From assembly GCF_023078275.1 (NCBI RefSeq), contig NC_062981.1, positions 22,678,846 through 22,742,845 on the forward strand: 64,000 nucleotides of DNA, read 5' to 3'. How positions within the stretch are numbered: the first letter of the stretch is position 1; each line of letters starts with the position of its first letter. A program made the translations under genes and the position numbers. The notes under the pieces are model-generated. The model had not been told where the DNA came from. It did not search any database and saw only the letters and a program-made list of their open reading frames with translations. Origin of the DNA: Leguminivora glycinivorella. Taxonomy: Eukaryota > Arthropoda > Insecta > Lepidoptera > Tortricidae. This document shows positions 1-9,695 of this stretch, piece after piece.

Positions 1-1876
1 ATTTGACGGATTCAGGTTGTAAACCTTATAAACTAAATAAATATGAAAGAAAAAAGGAGCAACCACGCGGACGGATGATTTAGTCGCCAACGTCTTAACC
101 ACTAGACCAACCGGCTCGTTTAGGTAATTTGAAATCTAAACCCACAATAGGCGAGACGACTAAAAAAGTTAGATGGTCACTCATTTTAGACACGTATTTT
201 TTCTTTTTTCTCGTAAACGAAAAATGACGGTACAGTGCGTTGAAGTTTCGCGTGACGTCACGCCTAGGTACAATTTTTACTTAGAAGTGACGTCACAAGC
301 CCCCACTCCGGAACTTTGATGCTCTATATCTTTGTATTTTTTCATTAATTAGAAAAAGCGAAAAATATGTGTTTTTTTTTATTTATTTTTTTATTGATTA
401 GGGAAACAAACAGCATACATAATTTCTTATAGTCTACAACGATATGTTAACACATTAGCCAAAACAGTTTCCACTGAAAGTTAGTACATACAATTTTGCT
501 CTGAGAGACAAACATGCGATTAGGTATGTTTAAGTTTACATATTTAAATGTAACACAAGGATGTAAAAAAAAAGTAGGAAAGAAATAGGACTAAACAATG
601 AATTACAAACCAGTATAAGTAGCTTGTGCGCTCTAACTGCTAATTCTAGAATGACTTACATTAGTTTAACATTAACCAAATGAAGGAGTACCTATTTATT
701 GTATACATTTAAAGGAGATGTAATGTAATCATTTAGCTGATGCTTTCACTGCAGAAACAAATTGCCGGAACTTTAAATGAAAGATATCCAGAGATGAATA
801 TTTATTGTTGTAAAAATTGCACGCTCTTATTAGGAATTTATTTTTAACATATATTTTACGACTTAAAGGAATACAAAACAGCTTAGTAGATCTAGTTCGA
901 GAGCTGGGACAACGAAACGACATTTTTCCTACAAGTAAGGGCGATTTCCGCTTGCAATAATATTATGTCAGTGACAATTGCTCTGTCTATATTTGATATT
1001 TACGTCATGCCATGTGTCAAGTTAACCTTAGCGATCGTTAGAGCTCACATAAACTTTTGTCAAAACGGGTAGACCAGTTCCTTGGCCCACTGTACAGGAG
1101 GCTCACTGTTAACGGATCACACGTGAGTAGTCGACATTGAGTTTTAATGCGCAGCGTGAAGGTCATAAAACTGTGTGGAACCACCAGGATGTACGAAAGA
1201 AGCGCGGAGTGAGCCATCCCAGCCGGCGTAGCCGGCGGCGTAGATGGCAATCGTCGCCGCTAGACGCCGCGCCGACAGAAATGCAGTCTAGCTCTGTCGC
1301 GCCAGTACGCTAGAGCGATAGAGATAGATGGCTACGAAACAGATATAATCGTGAGCGTTTGTGCATTCGGCTACGGACACAGGTCACTCGCAAATTATTC
1401 ACCTACTCCTTGACCTCTCTGCAGTTACAATCACGACCTAATGACAGTACGTCGGCGTGATCCTACCTATACATTTTAGAACAAGTTGGAGAAATGCCAG
1501 CTATCACCAAGGTCGCTGGAGTGACACTCACTTTGAATACACTCATTCTGGTTTTCCCTAAATGATGTAACTGCTGGGCTTGTTCTATAGAGTTGGGATG
1601 TTTTGTTGTCGACAGACGAAGTTTAAACGTGGTGGGTTGACGGGGGGAGTTTCTATTTTTATACGATGTTGGGTGTCAAAAATACTTAAAAATAAAATTT
1701 TATTGAGAATATGCATTCTTATTTTCAAAGATAAAAAAAGAAAAACGAAGGGCTCCGACGGAAGTAAAAGTGTGTCCAATGCAAGACCATTTCTCGTTCG
1801 TTCGTTACATTTACTATCACTAATTCTGCAAATGAACCGTAAATGTAACAGTCTTTTTACATAACTAGTTGACAAC
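1..1876. other. Intron, no exon recognised
   Basis: Mostly AT-rich intron. 60-120 contains a tRNA-promoter-like stretch on the minus strand (tggtctagtggttaag at about 115-100), probably the head of a degraded SINE. Perfect TGACGTCAC-type palindromes occur near 250-262 and 288-296, within a repeat that also contains tgacgtcac near 2163. A CpG-rich patch at 1205-1310 has no usable splice frame. Open frames here show no coding bias. Confidence 0.5.
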
Positions 1877-2018
1877 CTGTGCCATATCGGTGTGACTTGA
1901 GATCTTTGCGTATCCAAGTACGATACGTTTTGAGACTGCATCATTGGCTCTGAAAAATTTTGTCTGCTTCTAAAAAGTCAAGTTCTAGCATACCCGGCTA
2001 TTGCACGCTCTCTTCTCC
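1877..2018 (-). pseudogene. Decayed duplicate of exon 13 (copy 1)
   Basis: Matches exon 13 along almost its whole length: the donor-side end with CAG|GT is kept, followed by recognisable counterparts of TLSRAEDAALKR and DLDMQRAQL (here reading …SQNVSYLDTQRSQ). An indel near the 3' end shifts the frame before the donor, and further lesions break the frame upstream. No match to any other part of the gene. Confidence 0.75.
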
Positions 2019-2504
2019 AATTGACAACGTTTCAAAATTTTTCAATGTCCCTAAATCGAAAACCATTTCGAGATATACGCCTGTAGATCACAAAAATATA
2101 TTTTTTAATATTTTTTTTTCTTATTTTTAGTAAAAAAATCTTAAAAATAGATTAAAGGGGAAGTGACGTCACATAGTTGAGTCTTATTCAGAGCTGCCAC
2201 TATAACCAACAAAATCTTGTTGGAATGATTTTGTCGTTTTCTTATGTGTATGAAACAACACATGTGACGTCATAAAGCTGTGTCTTGACGTTTGTAACTT
2301 ACGCTCTTTCTGTTCGAAGTAGTAATAAAAAGGGATTTTCGCATTAAAATAGCAGTTTTTGGGAAAAATAAAAAAATACGTGAATCTTTAAATATTGAGT
2401 TCTTTCAAACCAAACAATAAAAAGTAGTAGTTGAAAATATGAAATGTTGTCAATAATATATTCTTGCCTTTTCTGCGCTATAGTAAAAGGAACAATGAAC
2501 ATAC

Positions 2505-2597
2505 CTGTGCCACGTCTACGAGTTGGGCTCTTTGCATGTCCAAGTTCGCAGTCATAGATAAAGCTTCCACACTAACTCTCAAAGATTTGGCGTTAGC
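2505..2597 (-). pseudogene. Decayed, internally deleted duplicate of exon 13 (copy 2)
   Basis: The 3' third reads NLDMQRAQLVDVAQ in frame and ends in an intact donor GTATGT, almost identical to exon 13 (DLDMQRAQLTDVAQ). About 18 bases are deleted inside, and the 5' half has drifted too far for a clear acceptor. Intron sequence beside the donor (…gtaaaaggaacaatgaacatac) also matches that beside exon 13, so the duplication unit included flanking intron. Confidence 0.72.
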
Positions 2598-3113
2598 ACA
2601 CTGATGTCGGATCGGGGGCGTATCATACCAGAACCGTTGTCAGGACTTTCCTTATATCACAGAATTTACCAATAATACCACACCATGTTCATATCACAGA
2701 ATTTACAGCGCAAAACCGATTACACACCAAATCACATCATAAAATACATTCCGCCTATTATTTCGAGCAAACCGCCGGATTAGAGCGATTAATCTCCAAC
2801 AACGCCAGCACTCCTCAACCATTTCCCCTGCAGATCGATTGACAGCCTCCAATCATCTGTTTTTAGATTCCGTTCTTTCAGACAGTAGCGTCTTCTCTGA
2901 CGTTTTGGCAGAACTCAGTCGAATACCAGCCAGGTTGTACAAAGTTGTAAAACCTTTGTTTGCTTTGTCAAATTATATCGTGATAAAACTTATCTCAAAC
3001 CACATTTTGGTCGTTCTCCGACACGGCTAACCTGACATATTCGCGTCCCTTGTCTACGGCTATAAATAGTATAAATGTAATATTTCTTTGGCAGTCGAGT
3101 AAAACGAACGTAC

Positions 3114-3272
3114 CTGTGCAACATCGGTGAGTTGAGCTCGCTGCATGTCTAAGTCCGCGATTCGTTTGAGCGCTGCGTCTTCGGCTCTGGATAAAGTTTC
3201 TACCGCTTCGAAAACTCCGAGAAGCTCAGGCATGCCCGGCCAGCGAGGGCTCGCGTCTCCGGGGGATATGGT
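3114..3272 (-). CDS. Exon 13 of the coiled-coil gene (last exon in window)
   Basis: 159 bp, 53 codons, phase 0 both ends; acceptor …aaatatcttcAG, donor GTACGT. It encodes a Pro/Gly linker (TISPGDASPRWPGMPELL), then a helix (FEAVETLSRAEDAALKR) ending DMQRAQLTDVAQ. The donor shows that the gene continues to the left, but no further intact exon is recognisable in 1-3113. Instead there are two decayed copies of this exon (1877-2018 and 2505-2597). Confidence 0.84.
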
Positions 3273-3301
3273 CTGAAGATATTTTTCAAGTTAGGGAAAA
3301 A

Positions 3302-3517
3302 CACAGTATAATAAAGAGTACTATCGTACAGTATGGTCACTCCCGCTCCCCACTGAAAGTTCCGCCCACCCCCTCTCGGTTACCTCACAGTCTGTCAAAA
3401 ACAAGAACAATCGAGACCGAGAGTCATATCTCACTCACATAAGCATGGTACGCGTTCACCTACACAAGCCTCTCACCTCTTTCATATATTTGATTGCCAG
3501 TGTCAGAGGTGTGGGGA
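3302..3517. repeat. Interspersed repeat, also at 55322-55573
   Basis: Shares a long diverged match with 55322-55573 in the same orientation, including gagtactatcgta, cactcccgctcccc and ccgcccaccccctctcggtt. Class not known. Confidence 0.6.
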
Positions 3518-3548
3518 AAAGTTAGTTTCGAATTGTCACGTATTTCAT

Positions 3549-3861
3549 CTTCCTTGCGTTATCCCGGCATTTTGCCACGGCTCATGGGAGCCTGGGGTCC
3601 GCTTTGACAACTAATCCCAAGATTTATCGTAGGCACTAGTTTTACGAAAACCACTGCTATCTGACCTTCCAACCCGAAGGGTAACTAGGCCTTATTGGAA
3701 TTAGTCCGGTTTCCTCACGATATTTTCCTTCACCGAAAAGCAACCGGCAAATATCAAATGACATTTTGCACATTTGTTCCGAAAAACTCATTGGTACGAG
3801 CCGGGGTTCGAACCCGCGACCTCCGGATCGCAAGTCACACTACCGCTGGGGCACCAGCGCT
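3549..3861 (-). repeat. tRNA-headed SINE (family A)
   Basis: Minus-strand copy of a roughly 320-bp SINE. Its head carries pol III box A/B-like motifs (ggttcgaaccccggct) near 3800-3850, and its tail ends ccgggataacgcaagga. Five other copies occur at 17932-18245, 45271-45595, 53788-54000, 56322-56628 and 56643-56842. Confidence 0.8.
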
Positions 3862-4039
3862 TCCGAATTGTCACGTAATTATGAGAAATATTTCTGGCAT
3901 TCTATGTCTAAACGGTTCTTATTCATTTACAATAAAGACGAACTTTGTTTGTAAGCTGATAATGTCTTTATTGAAACATAAGAACCATTTTGTGATAAAA
4001 ATTCACCTTTTCTTCTTCCAATGGTTTCACCAGCGATCT

Positions 4040-4322
4040 AATGCTGTATTCCAATTCCAATTCAATTTTATTCCTCTCTTTTTTTACTGTATACTGGTAT
4101 AATACATGTAGTAGTAGTAGACACTTCATTGTACAGAACAAACAAATTACATGTACAGTGAATAATAAAAACGGTTACGAAAAAAAAATCGAAATAAGAT
4201 GTCATATATTAAAGAAAAAAAATGACGAGCACCACCAGTGATGAAGGCCGGATTCGAACCGGCGTCTTTAGCAATCCGGGCTAACACCATGAACCCCTAG
4301 GCCACCTCGCCACAGCGGAAGC
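4040..4322 (-). repeat. tRNA-headed SINE (another family)
   Basis: A tRNA-like head on the minus strand at 4322-4235 (box A-like tggcctaggggttcatgg, box B gccggttcgaatccggcc) is followed by a unique body and an ATTCCAATTCCAATTC-type tail near 4045-4060. The acceptor stem does not pair, so it is a SINE, not a tRNA gene. Confidence 0.6.
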
Positions 4323-4573
4323 CGTCGAAATTTCTCTTCTATATGTCATCTTTGTAAGACTAGGCGTCTTTGACCAACTCTAAAGGCAAGCAGTAGGTGC
4401 TTGCATCTCCTATACAAAACCTTTACAACGACCTAAAACGGTTATGTTCAAAGGCGAGCTTACATGTTTTACTCAATTTATGACCAAATACGAGGGATCT
4501 AAATTATACGGTAACAAAACCAACTGACAATTTATAAACTGTACAAGTAAGCATGTGGCAAAACTAATTGTAC

Positions 4574-4702
4574 CTCTCTCGGGCCTTGGCGATCTCGTAA
4601 TGAGACATCTTCGCTGGGCTCACTGCATGGCGCTGAGCAGGTCTCGTGGACGCGTTCTAATCGTCGCGTGCGACGGTGAAGCTTCTCTTCCAGCCAACGA
4701 CT
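4574..4702 (-). CDS. Exon 12 of the coiled-coil gene
   Basis: 129 bp, 43 codons, phase 0 both ends; acceptor …atacttgcAG, donor GTACAA. It encodes SRWLEEKLHRRTRRLERVHE, then a Cys/Ser/Pro stretch (CSAPCSEPSEDV) and LRDRQGPRE. Arg-rich basic helix followed by a probable flexible linker. Confidence 0.82.
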
Positions 4703-5092
4703 CTGCAAGTATGAAACAATTGTTATAAAGCGCAAGTAAATGGAAGGGCAGTTAACTGACAACGGCCAAAACTTATTGAAGAATTATTACGTCGCGAAAC
4801 GCAGAATTACAACCTATAATTAATATAGACGTCCTCTAAGCTGCTTTGTAACTTGGCTTTTTGCTCATTGTTTCGACTATAAATAAGCTGGGTAGTTTTT
4901 ACCTAAGGTCGAAGGCACACAGGAGTGGTACTTTTAAAATTAGTGATCTTTGCTAGGTCTATTTAAATCACGAATATACTCTTATTGAAATTGACTTGTA
5001 TATCCTAATGAACACAAGTTAAATTATAATCTATTGAAAATATTTCAACTTGTGCTGTCTTAAAGTAGTCACACTACTATGTATATAAATTA

Positions 5093-5194
5093 AAACCGAA
5101 ATAAATTACACATATGAAAGAAAAAGTGACCAAGTCCTCTGGCACCAGAGGACTTGGTCACTTTTTCTTTCATATGTGTAATTTATTTCGGTTT
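5093..5194. repeat. 102-bp perfect palindrome (hairpin MITE)
   Basis: Two arms of about 50 bases (aaaccgaaataaattacaca… and its exact reverse complement) meet at the centre accagag/ctctggt with only a few loop bases. The same terminal 33 bases occur at 25349-25381 in a longer relative. Confidence 0.9.
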
Positions 5195-5256
5195 GACTTG
5201 TATATCATTTAAAATACTAAAGAACTCTAGTTCTAAAGGATATAGCAGGTACACAC

Positions 5257-5421
5257 CTGTTCCTTAATTCTCTCCATGAGTTCCTCGGCCCGATCGTCGT
5301 TGTCGCCGAGAGAGACAGCCTCACTGAGCTCTGCTTTCTCGCTCCTGAGTGATTCCAGCTCGCCGAGTAACCCGCGCATCTTGTTGTCTCGCTCGTCGAT
5401 CGTCTTTCTCATTTCTTCCAG
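5257..5421 (-). CDS. Exon 11 of the coiled-coil gene
   Basis: 165 bp, 55 codons, phase 0 both ends; acceptor …tgttttcttAG, donor GTGTGT. The translation starts LEEMRKTIDERDNKMRGLL and ends RAEELMERIKEQ, with an acidic break (SLGDNDD) two thirds of the way along. A 102-bp perfect palindromic insert (5093-5194) lies 62 bases beyond its donor. Confidence 0.85.
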
Positions 5422-5504
5422 CTAAGAAAACAAAAGAAAAATAAATATTACATCACTTAAGTCGAGGGTCTCGATGTTTGTCGACGAAGAGGTTTGTCGA
5501 TGTT

Positions 5505-5590
5505 TGCGTGATGTTTGCCGATGTTTCGCAGTAATAATATAGAAGATATGAGCTTTCAACAACTCATCAGTAAGTCTTGCGGTCCAGATT
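5505..5590 (-). pseudogene. Decayed partial duplicate of exon 10 (copy 1)
   Basis: Matches the middle of exon 10 (agtaataatatagaagatatgag corresponds to agtagcaatatcttctcgttggtg). It shares derived changes with the copy at 5823-5945, so the two copied each other after the first decay. No splice sites remain. Confidence 0.6.
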
Positions 5591-5639
5591 TTAGGTCCTG
5601 ATCTCCCCATGATCTATCCTGACCTGGATAGTTATTTAT

Positions 5640-5775
5640 ATGTTCTAATATAATTGCTTCGTGAGCCGTCTTCTGTTCCAGCTGTTTCTCCAGATTAGCG
5701 ATTATGTCTCTCAGTAGTAATATCTTCTCGTTGGTGGCTTTCAACTCCTCATCAACATTGCGGTCCTGATCTTAT
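5640..5775 (-). pseudogene. Decayed partial duplicate of exon 10 (copy 2)
   Basis: The closest copy: the frame still reads ATNEKILLLRDIIANLEKQL, then EQKTAHEAIILEH. The donor GT has mutated (…aacatataa) and the 5' part, including the acceptor, is lost after about 40 codons. Not usable as an exon. Confidence 0.8.
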
Positions 5776-5822
5776 CAAGGTTCCATCTTGCTAATAATGA
5801 ACATATGTAAAGAGTTACTTAC

Positions 5823-5945
5823 CTGTTCTAGAATTACTACCTGATGAGCCGTTTGCCGATGTTTGCCGATGTCTCGCAGTAATAATATAGAAGATATGAG
5901 CTTTCAACTCCTCACATTAAGTCTTGCGGTCCAGATCTTAGGTCA
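5823..5945 (-). pseudogene. Decayed partial duplicate of exon 10 (copy 3)
   Basis: The donor (CAGGTAAGT) is intact and the adjacent codons match exon 10, but an insertion of short gtttgccgat repeats and deletions break the frame after a dozen codons. The acceptor region is missing. Confidence 0.68.
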
Positions 5946-5960
5946 GGATCTGGCCTGGAT

Positions 5961-6102
5961 AGCAGTGGCGAGGCGTGAAGATTTTCATTGGTAAAGCCGG
6001 AGTGGTTTTTGGGATCTGTTTTATATGGACTTCTACAGATACTGTAGAATTTTAGGGAACTCGTTGAGAATCGAGTTGTATCGACGCTACGCCACTGCTG
6101 GA
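5961..6102. repeat. Short inverted-terminus insert inside the exon 10 duplicate array
   Basis: Bounded by agcagtggcg…cgccactgct, an approximately 20-bp imperfect inverted repeat (gcagtggcgaggcgt against acgctacgccactgc). It separates the ggatag of decayed copy 3 from the matching gatagttattt beside the functional exon 10, so it inserted after the duplication. Confidence 0.6.
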
Positions 6103-6113
6103 TAGTTATTTAC

Positions 6114-6302
6114 CTGTTCCAGAATGACTGCTTCATGAGCCGTCTTCTGTTCTAACTGGTTCTCCAGATTAGCGATGATATCTCTCAGTAGCAATATCTT
6201 CTCGTTGGTGGCTTTTAATTCGTCATCAGCAGCAGCTTTGCGGGCTTCCAGGTCTTGGATGAGGGTGTTCATCTCGCGGGTTTGAGCTTCCAGTTGCTCC
6301 AC
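6114..6302 (-). CDS. Exon 10 of the coiled-coil gene
   Basis: 189 bp, 63 codons, phase 0 both ends; acceptor …gactacctAG, donor GTAAAT. It encodes a continuous coiled coil, including VEQLEAQTREMNTLIQDLE and NEKILLLRDIIANLENQLEQ. Three decayed copies of this exon lie in the intron immediately downstream (about 5505-5590, 5640-5775 and 5823-5945). They differ from it by lost splice sites, deletions and substitutions, so this is the functional copy. Confidence 0.85.
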
Positions 6303-6793
6303 CTAGGTAGTCAAAGTTATTTAAAACACGGCTAAAGTTGTAAGCAGAAAACAATACAGACAAGTCTAAGAAACTTTTGGTAAGGCAAATGATCTTGATT
6401 TGTCTAAATGAGACTACATCACAATTGATTAGTAGATATTTCAAGTCTCTGGGCTTAAAATGATAAAGCATTTAATCAACTGAACTGTTAGGTAGGTCTG
6501 ACACGTCCTATGAATAGAAATGTAGACTAAATGTTTAATAGATGATATATAAATTATATGTACACTATGTATTACATCACAAATGTGTGGAAAATATAGC
6601 GAAACTATAATATAACTAAGAGGAAAATTAGATATTTGTTAATACGAAGAACAAGATACAAATCTACAGTTAATATAAGTCTACAAATTACTATCATTCT
6701 GTTAGTTCTACAGCTAATGCTACCGTAACAAATATACATACATACACAAAACTTGTATCTTAGTGGCACAAAATCTATTGTATCTTTAATGTA

Positions 6794-6880
6794 CAGTCGA
6801 CTACAAAGAGATGTAACCACTTTCACCTTATTACAATGCAATAAGGTGAAAAAGTGGATACATCTCTTTGTAGTCGACTG
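6794..6880. repeat. Hairpin MITE with cagtcgact ends
   Basis: Near-perfect palindrome: cagtcgactacaaagagatg at the left is repeated in reverse complement at 6861-6880, with the arms meeting at attacaatgcaat. Flanked by TA-rich sequence; consistent with a Tc1/mariner-type non-autonomous element. Confidence 0.85.
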
Positions 6881-7077
6881 AACACTATGTTACAAATAAA
6901 AACTTGACAAAAGATAGAGTCAGAAATTATCCGAAAATAGAATAATTGTCATTTTTTAAATCGTGTATGAGATATACCCTTGAATCGGAATGCCCGAAGG
7001 TTGATATTGGACTGTATCTCACAGCCCGCGTCAGTAAACGTTTTCGCGATCAAAATATTAACTCAACGTTTATGGTT

Positions 7078-7260
7078 CTCCCACACTGGGCTGTTATAAG
7101 TTATAAATGTTATATAACGTGTTATGTAACATTTTTAACAGCCCAGTGTGGGAGGCCCGTGGCACCGTGGTGTGACAGGGACAACCCGCCGTCGCGCCAT
7201 CGCGCCGTCCCTGTCACACCGTGTTATATAACATTTATAACAGCCAGCGTCGGAGCACCA
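7078..7260. repeat. Two hairpins in tandem
   Basis: First hairpin 7078-7154 (ctcccacactgggctgttat… with inverse ending cccagtgtgggag). Second about 7165-7223 (gtgtgacagggac… / gtccctgtcacac) with a CG-rich loop. The half-element gttatataacatttataaca is also present. A relative sits at 29361-29423. Confidence 0.75.
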
Positions 7261-8179
7261 TTGATATATATTTCGTGCCACTAAAATGCCAAGTGTATAC
7301 ATACAGTGCTATAAACAAGCCACACTTACATGTGCATAGTGCTCTTGGCAGTTGCAACAACTGATACGCAGGTTAAGCATCTGTAGACACACACAACCCA
7401 AGCCTAGGTTAGTACCTACACTTAACTAACCATTTCTGACCTAATTGATAAGGTGCGTATTATAGTTAGTTAAATGTGGTTTAGTTAGTACACTTGTCAC
7501 GCTGTGACTAGTTCTCAAAACGAGGACTTGACAAATCAGTTAAGTGTGATATATGTAAGAACCAACTTGAAAGAAAAAGGGCAAGATATTAAATCTTGTT
7601 TAAGGAAGGTCAATCCATTTTCATTTATTAAAAAAAGAGATACAAAAAGTGCAAGATTTAACCCCTTTCACGCCAATACTTGTTTTAATGTAAATTGAGA
7701 AGGATGAGACATTTATCACATTGAATGAACAAAGGCATTAAAAGGGTTAAAATTGGTATTAAAAGTGGAAACATGCTAATAGTATTCGTTACAGTTTTAG
7801 TATAAAACATTCACATGTGATTCAATAATACTCGTAAATAGGTGCAAGTATTACTTGTGCAATATACTAGTAAGTAAGTGTAATTTAATCAGCAGTTCTC
7901 AAAAAGTTTGTACAAAAATTAAGGAAATAGTTAAATCATTTGTTTTTATTTTGTTACCAAGATTTATTTCATGAATTGATTTTTTTTGTAAGATTTATTT
8001 CGTTGTTAAGGTTCTCTAGTATCATTATTTTCTTAATTATAACAATTATCCTGTATTATCTTATGAAAGTCGACTTATATTACTAAATGTTGATAACAAA
8101 ATAGGATCCATTAAAATATGCTGACGTGGCTATGTACAAAGTTTTTGGGAACTGCTCTAAACAGAGTTGCAGAAGATAC

Positions 8180-8312
8180 TTAGGGCCGGTTGCACCAAAC
8201 CGTCTGTCTCTATTAAAGGGTTCGTAAAATTTTATTCTATGGGAATTTCCATAGACGTCTGCTGCGTGACGATGATGTGTCTGTCAAATGTAGTTGATGC
8301 AACTGGCCCTTA
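8180..8312. repeat. MITE with ttagggcc ends, also at 43988-44111
   Basis: Terminal inverted repeats ttagggccggttgca and tgcaactggcccttag-type end. A second copy at 43988-44111 shares ccaaaccgtctgt near the left end and gatgtgtctgt before the right end. Confidence 0.75.
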
Positions 8313-8386
8313 GTATCCGAACTCTTGAAAATTGCTTCGTAGCATCTTTACAGTTGTAGTGCGAAAAGCTTTTCCTTCGTATTTTT

Positions 8387-8440
8387 AACCCCCGACGCAA
8401 AAACGAAGGGGTGTTATAATTTTGACGTGTCTGTCTGTCC

Positions 8441-8474
<34 letters not shown>

Positions 8475-8655
8475 GTGTGTGTGCCTGTCTGTGGCATCGT
8501 AGCTCCCGAACGGATGAACCGATTTAGATTTAGTTTTTTTTGTCTGAAAGCTGAGTTAGTCGGGAGTGTTCTTAGCCATGTTTTATGAAAATCGGTCCAC
8601 TATGTCGCGGTCGGGGGTTTTTTCAAAATTTTAATTTTGTGGTTAGGTTAGGTTA
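8387..8655 (+). repeat. Interspersed repeat starting aacccccgacg (family D)
   Basis: Begins aacccccgacgcaaaaacga, has a GTCT/TGTG microsatellite core, then gcatcgtagctcccgaacgg and atgtcgcggtcgggg near the end. Three other copies in the same orientation at 38205-38455, 54709-54945 and 56859-57108. Class unknown; the variable GTCTGT tract is inside the element. Confidence 0.8.
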
Positions 8656-9011
8656 TTACGGAAACGTTCGTATTTGTCATGCTAGTTCAGATAATGTACA
8701 CCTCTTGTACCAAGACTGACTGAAATAGCATCACACGTTCGTACGTTTTCGTAACAATACGAGGGAAAATCTTTTACCACTACATCTGTAGGTATTTCTA
8801 GCAGCTAAACTAATAATATGTGGATCTCCATCACAAAGGTAATCGGATAAAAAATATCCTTATTGCACAAGATCTTCTTATTCTTCTCTTTATATTTTTT
8901 TTTTACTAAAAATTAAAAGAGTTTCAAAGATCTATCATAAACTAGTTAGTCTTGGGCATTTTCGCGAAAAAAGATTCAAAAAGTTTTTATTCTAAAATAG
9001 ATAAATTGAAT

Positions 9012-9231
9012 GTTTGTCCTACTCAGAATCATGAGCTCTTTCGATCCTAATAGGTACAAATAGCGTTCTAAATTTAGTTTTTCCACTTCGTTAAAAATTT
9101 TCAAATACTTTGTACAGCGGTTACAAAGTGGAAAAGTATGCAAAATAATACAAAATTTTGGGACCATTTTGTTGTCTCTTGTTTTTTGTCCTAGATCGAA
9201 AGGGCTAGTGATTCTGAGTAGGAAAAACATA
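9012..9231. repeat. MITE with ttgtcctactcagaatca inverted ends
   Basis: Left arm at 9012-9045 (tcctactcagaatcatgagc…cgatc) is mirrored at 9190-9231 (gatcgaaagggctagtgatt…gagtaggaaa). A fragment of the same arm is found at 27949-27969, inside the LTR element. Confidence 0.7.
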
Positions 9232-9236
9232 ATATG

Positions 9237-9376
9237 TACGGTCAACCAATTGGAACCCTAGGCCACTGTAGAACTATGTCACAGTGACGTTATAAATCAG
9301 ATTGTAAGATATCTCTTACTGCTTGTCATTTTGACATGGTTGTAGAGTGGCCTAGGGTTCCAATTGGTTGACTGTA
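9237..9376. repeat. 140-bp MITE, copy 1 (inverted copy at 41202-41341)
   Basis: Ends tacggtcaaccaattggaac / ttccaattggttgactgta, a terminal inverted repeat of about 30 bp. The copy at 41202-41341 is the same element in opposite orientation. TA at the ends suggests a Tc1/mariner-type target. Confidence 0.9.
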
Positions 9377-9527
9377 CTACCTTAGGAAAAATATTTTTGG
9401 TGATTGTTCTCGCGAAAATGCTCTCTTGTCATAAAATGTCATAATGTCTTGTTATTGTGAAGTGTAAGAATCCTTCTTTGATGGAAACCACACACTCAAA
9501 CCTTACTAATCCAACCCATCTTCGTAC

Positions 9528-9695
9528 CTCGTTGAGTATAGTAGCGTTGGTCTGCAGCCGCGATGTGAGCCTGTTATTCTCGTCTCGCATGGCGTCGAGT
9601 CTTCGTGCGAACTCGTCTCTTTCCGCCTCGCGCTCGGCGGCTTGTTCTTCCACGAATGACCGGGTCGAGCGCAGCTGGCGGTTGGCTGCTTCCAG
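9528..9695 (-). CDS. Exon 9 of the coiled-coil gene
   Basis: 168 bp, 56 codons, phase 0 both ends; acceptor …attatacAG, donor GTACGA. The translation begins LEAANRQLRSTRSF and includes EEQAAEREAERDEF and RRLDAMRDENNRLTSRLQ. The EEQA-ERE-ERDEF pattern is the piece that makes me think of the AKAP9/pericentrin family (recalled from memory, not aligned). A continuous heptad pattern is visible over almost the whole exon. Confidence 0.85.

Larger units (their letters stand above)
6303..9236. other. Intron 9, with the repeats listed separately
   Basis: AT-rich intron between exons 9 and 10. Apart from the hairpins at 6794-6880 and 7078-7260, the repeats at 8180-8312 and 8387-8655 and the MITE at 9012-9231, I see nothing coding; 7261-8179 appears to be unique sequence. 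Confidence 0.5.

Noticed and set aside
1205..1310. CpG-rich patch as a further exon
   Set aside because: No acceptor-donor pair gives an open phase-0 frame that joins exon 13.
1580..1944. Overlapping open frames of 94 and 119 codons
   Set aside because: No coding bias or family signal; the minus-strand frame only partly overlaps the decayed exon 13 copy.
4235..4322. tRNA gene
   Set aside because: T-arm is perfect but the rest does not fold into a cloverleaf with a paired acceptor stem; SINE tail present.
7504..7698. 64-codon frame
   Set aside because: No splice or start context; unique intron sequence.
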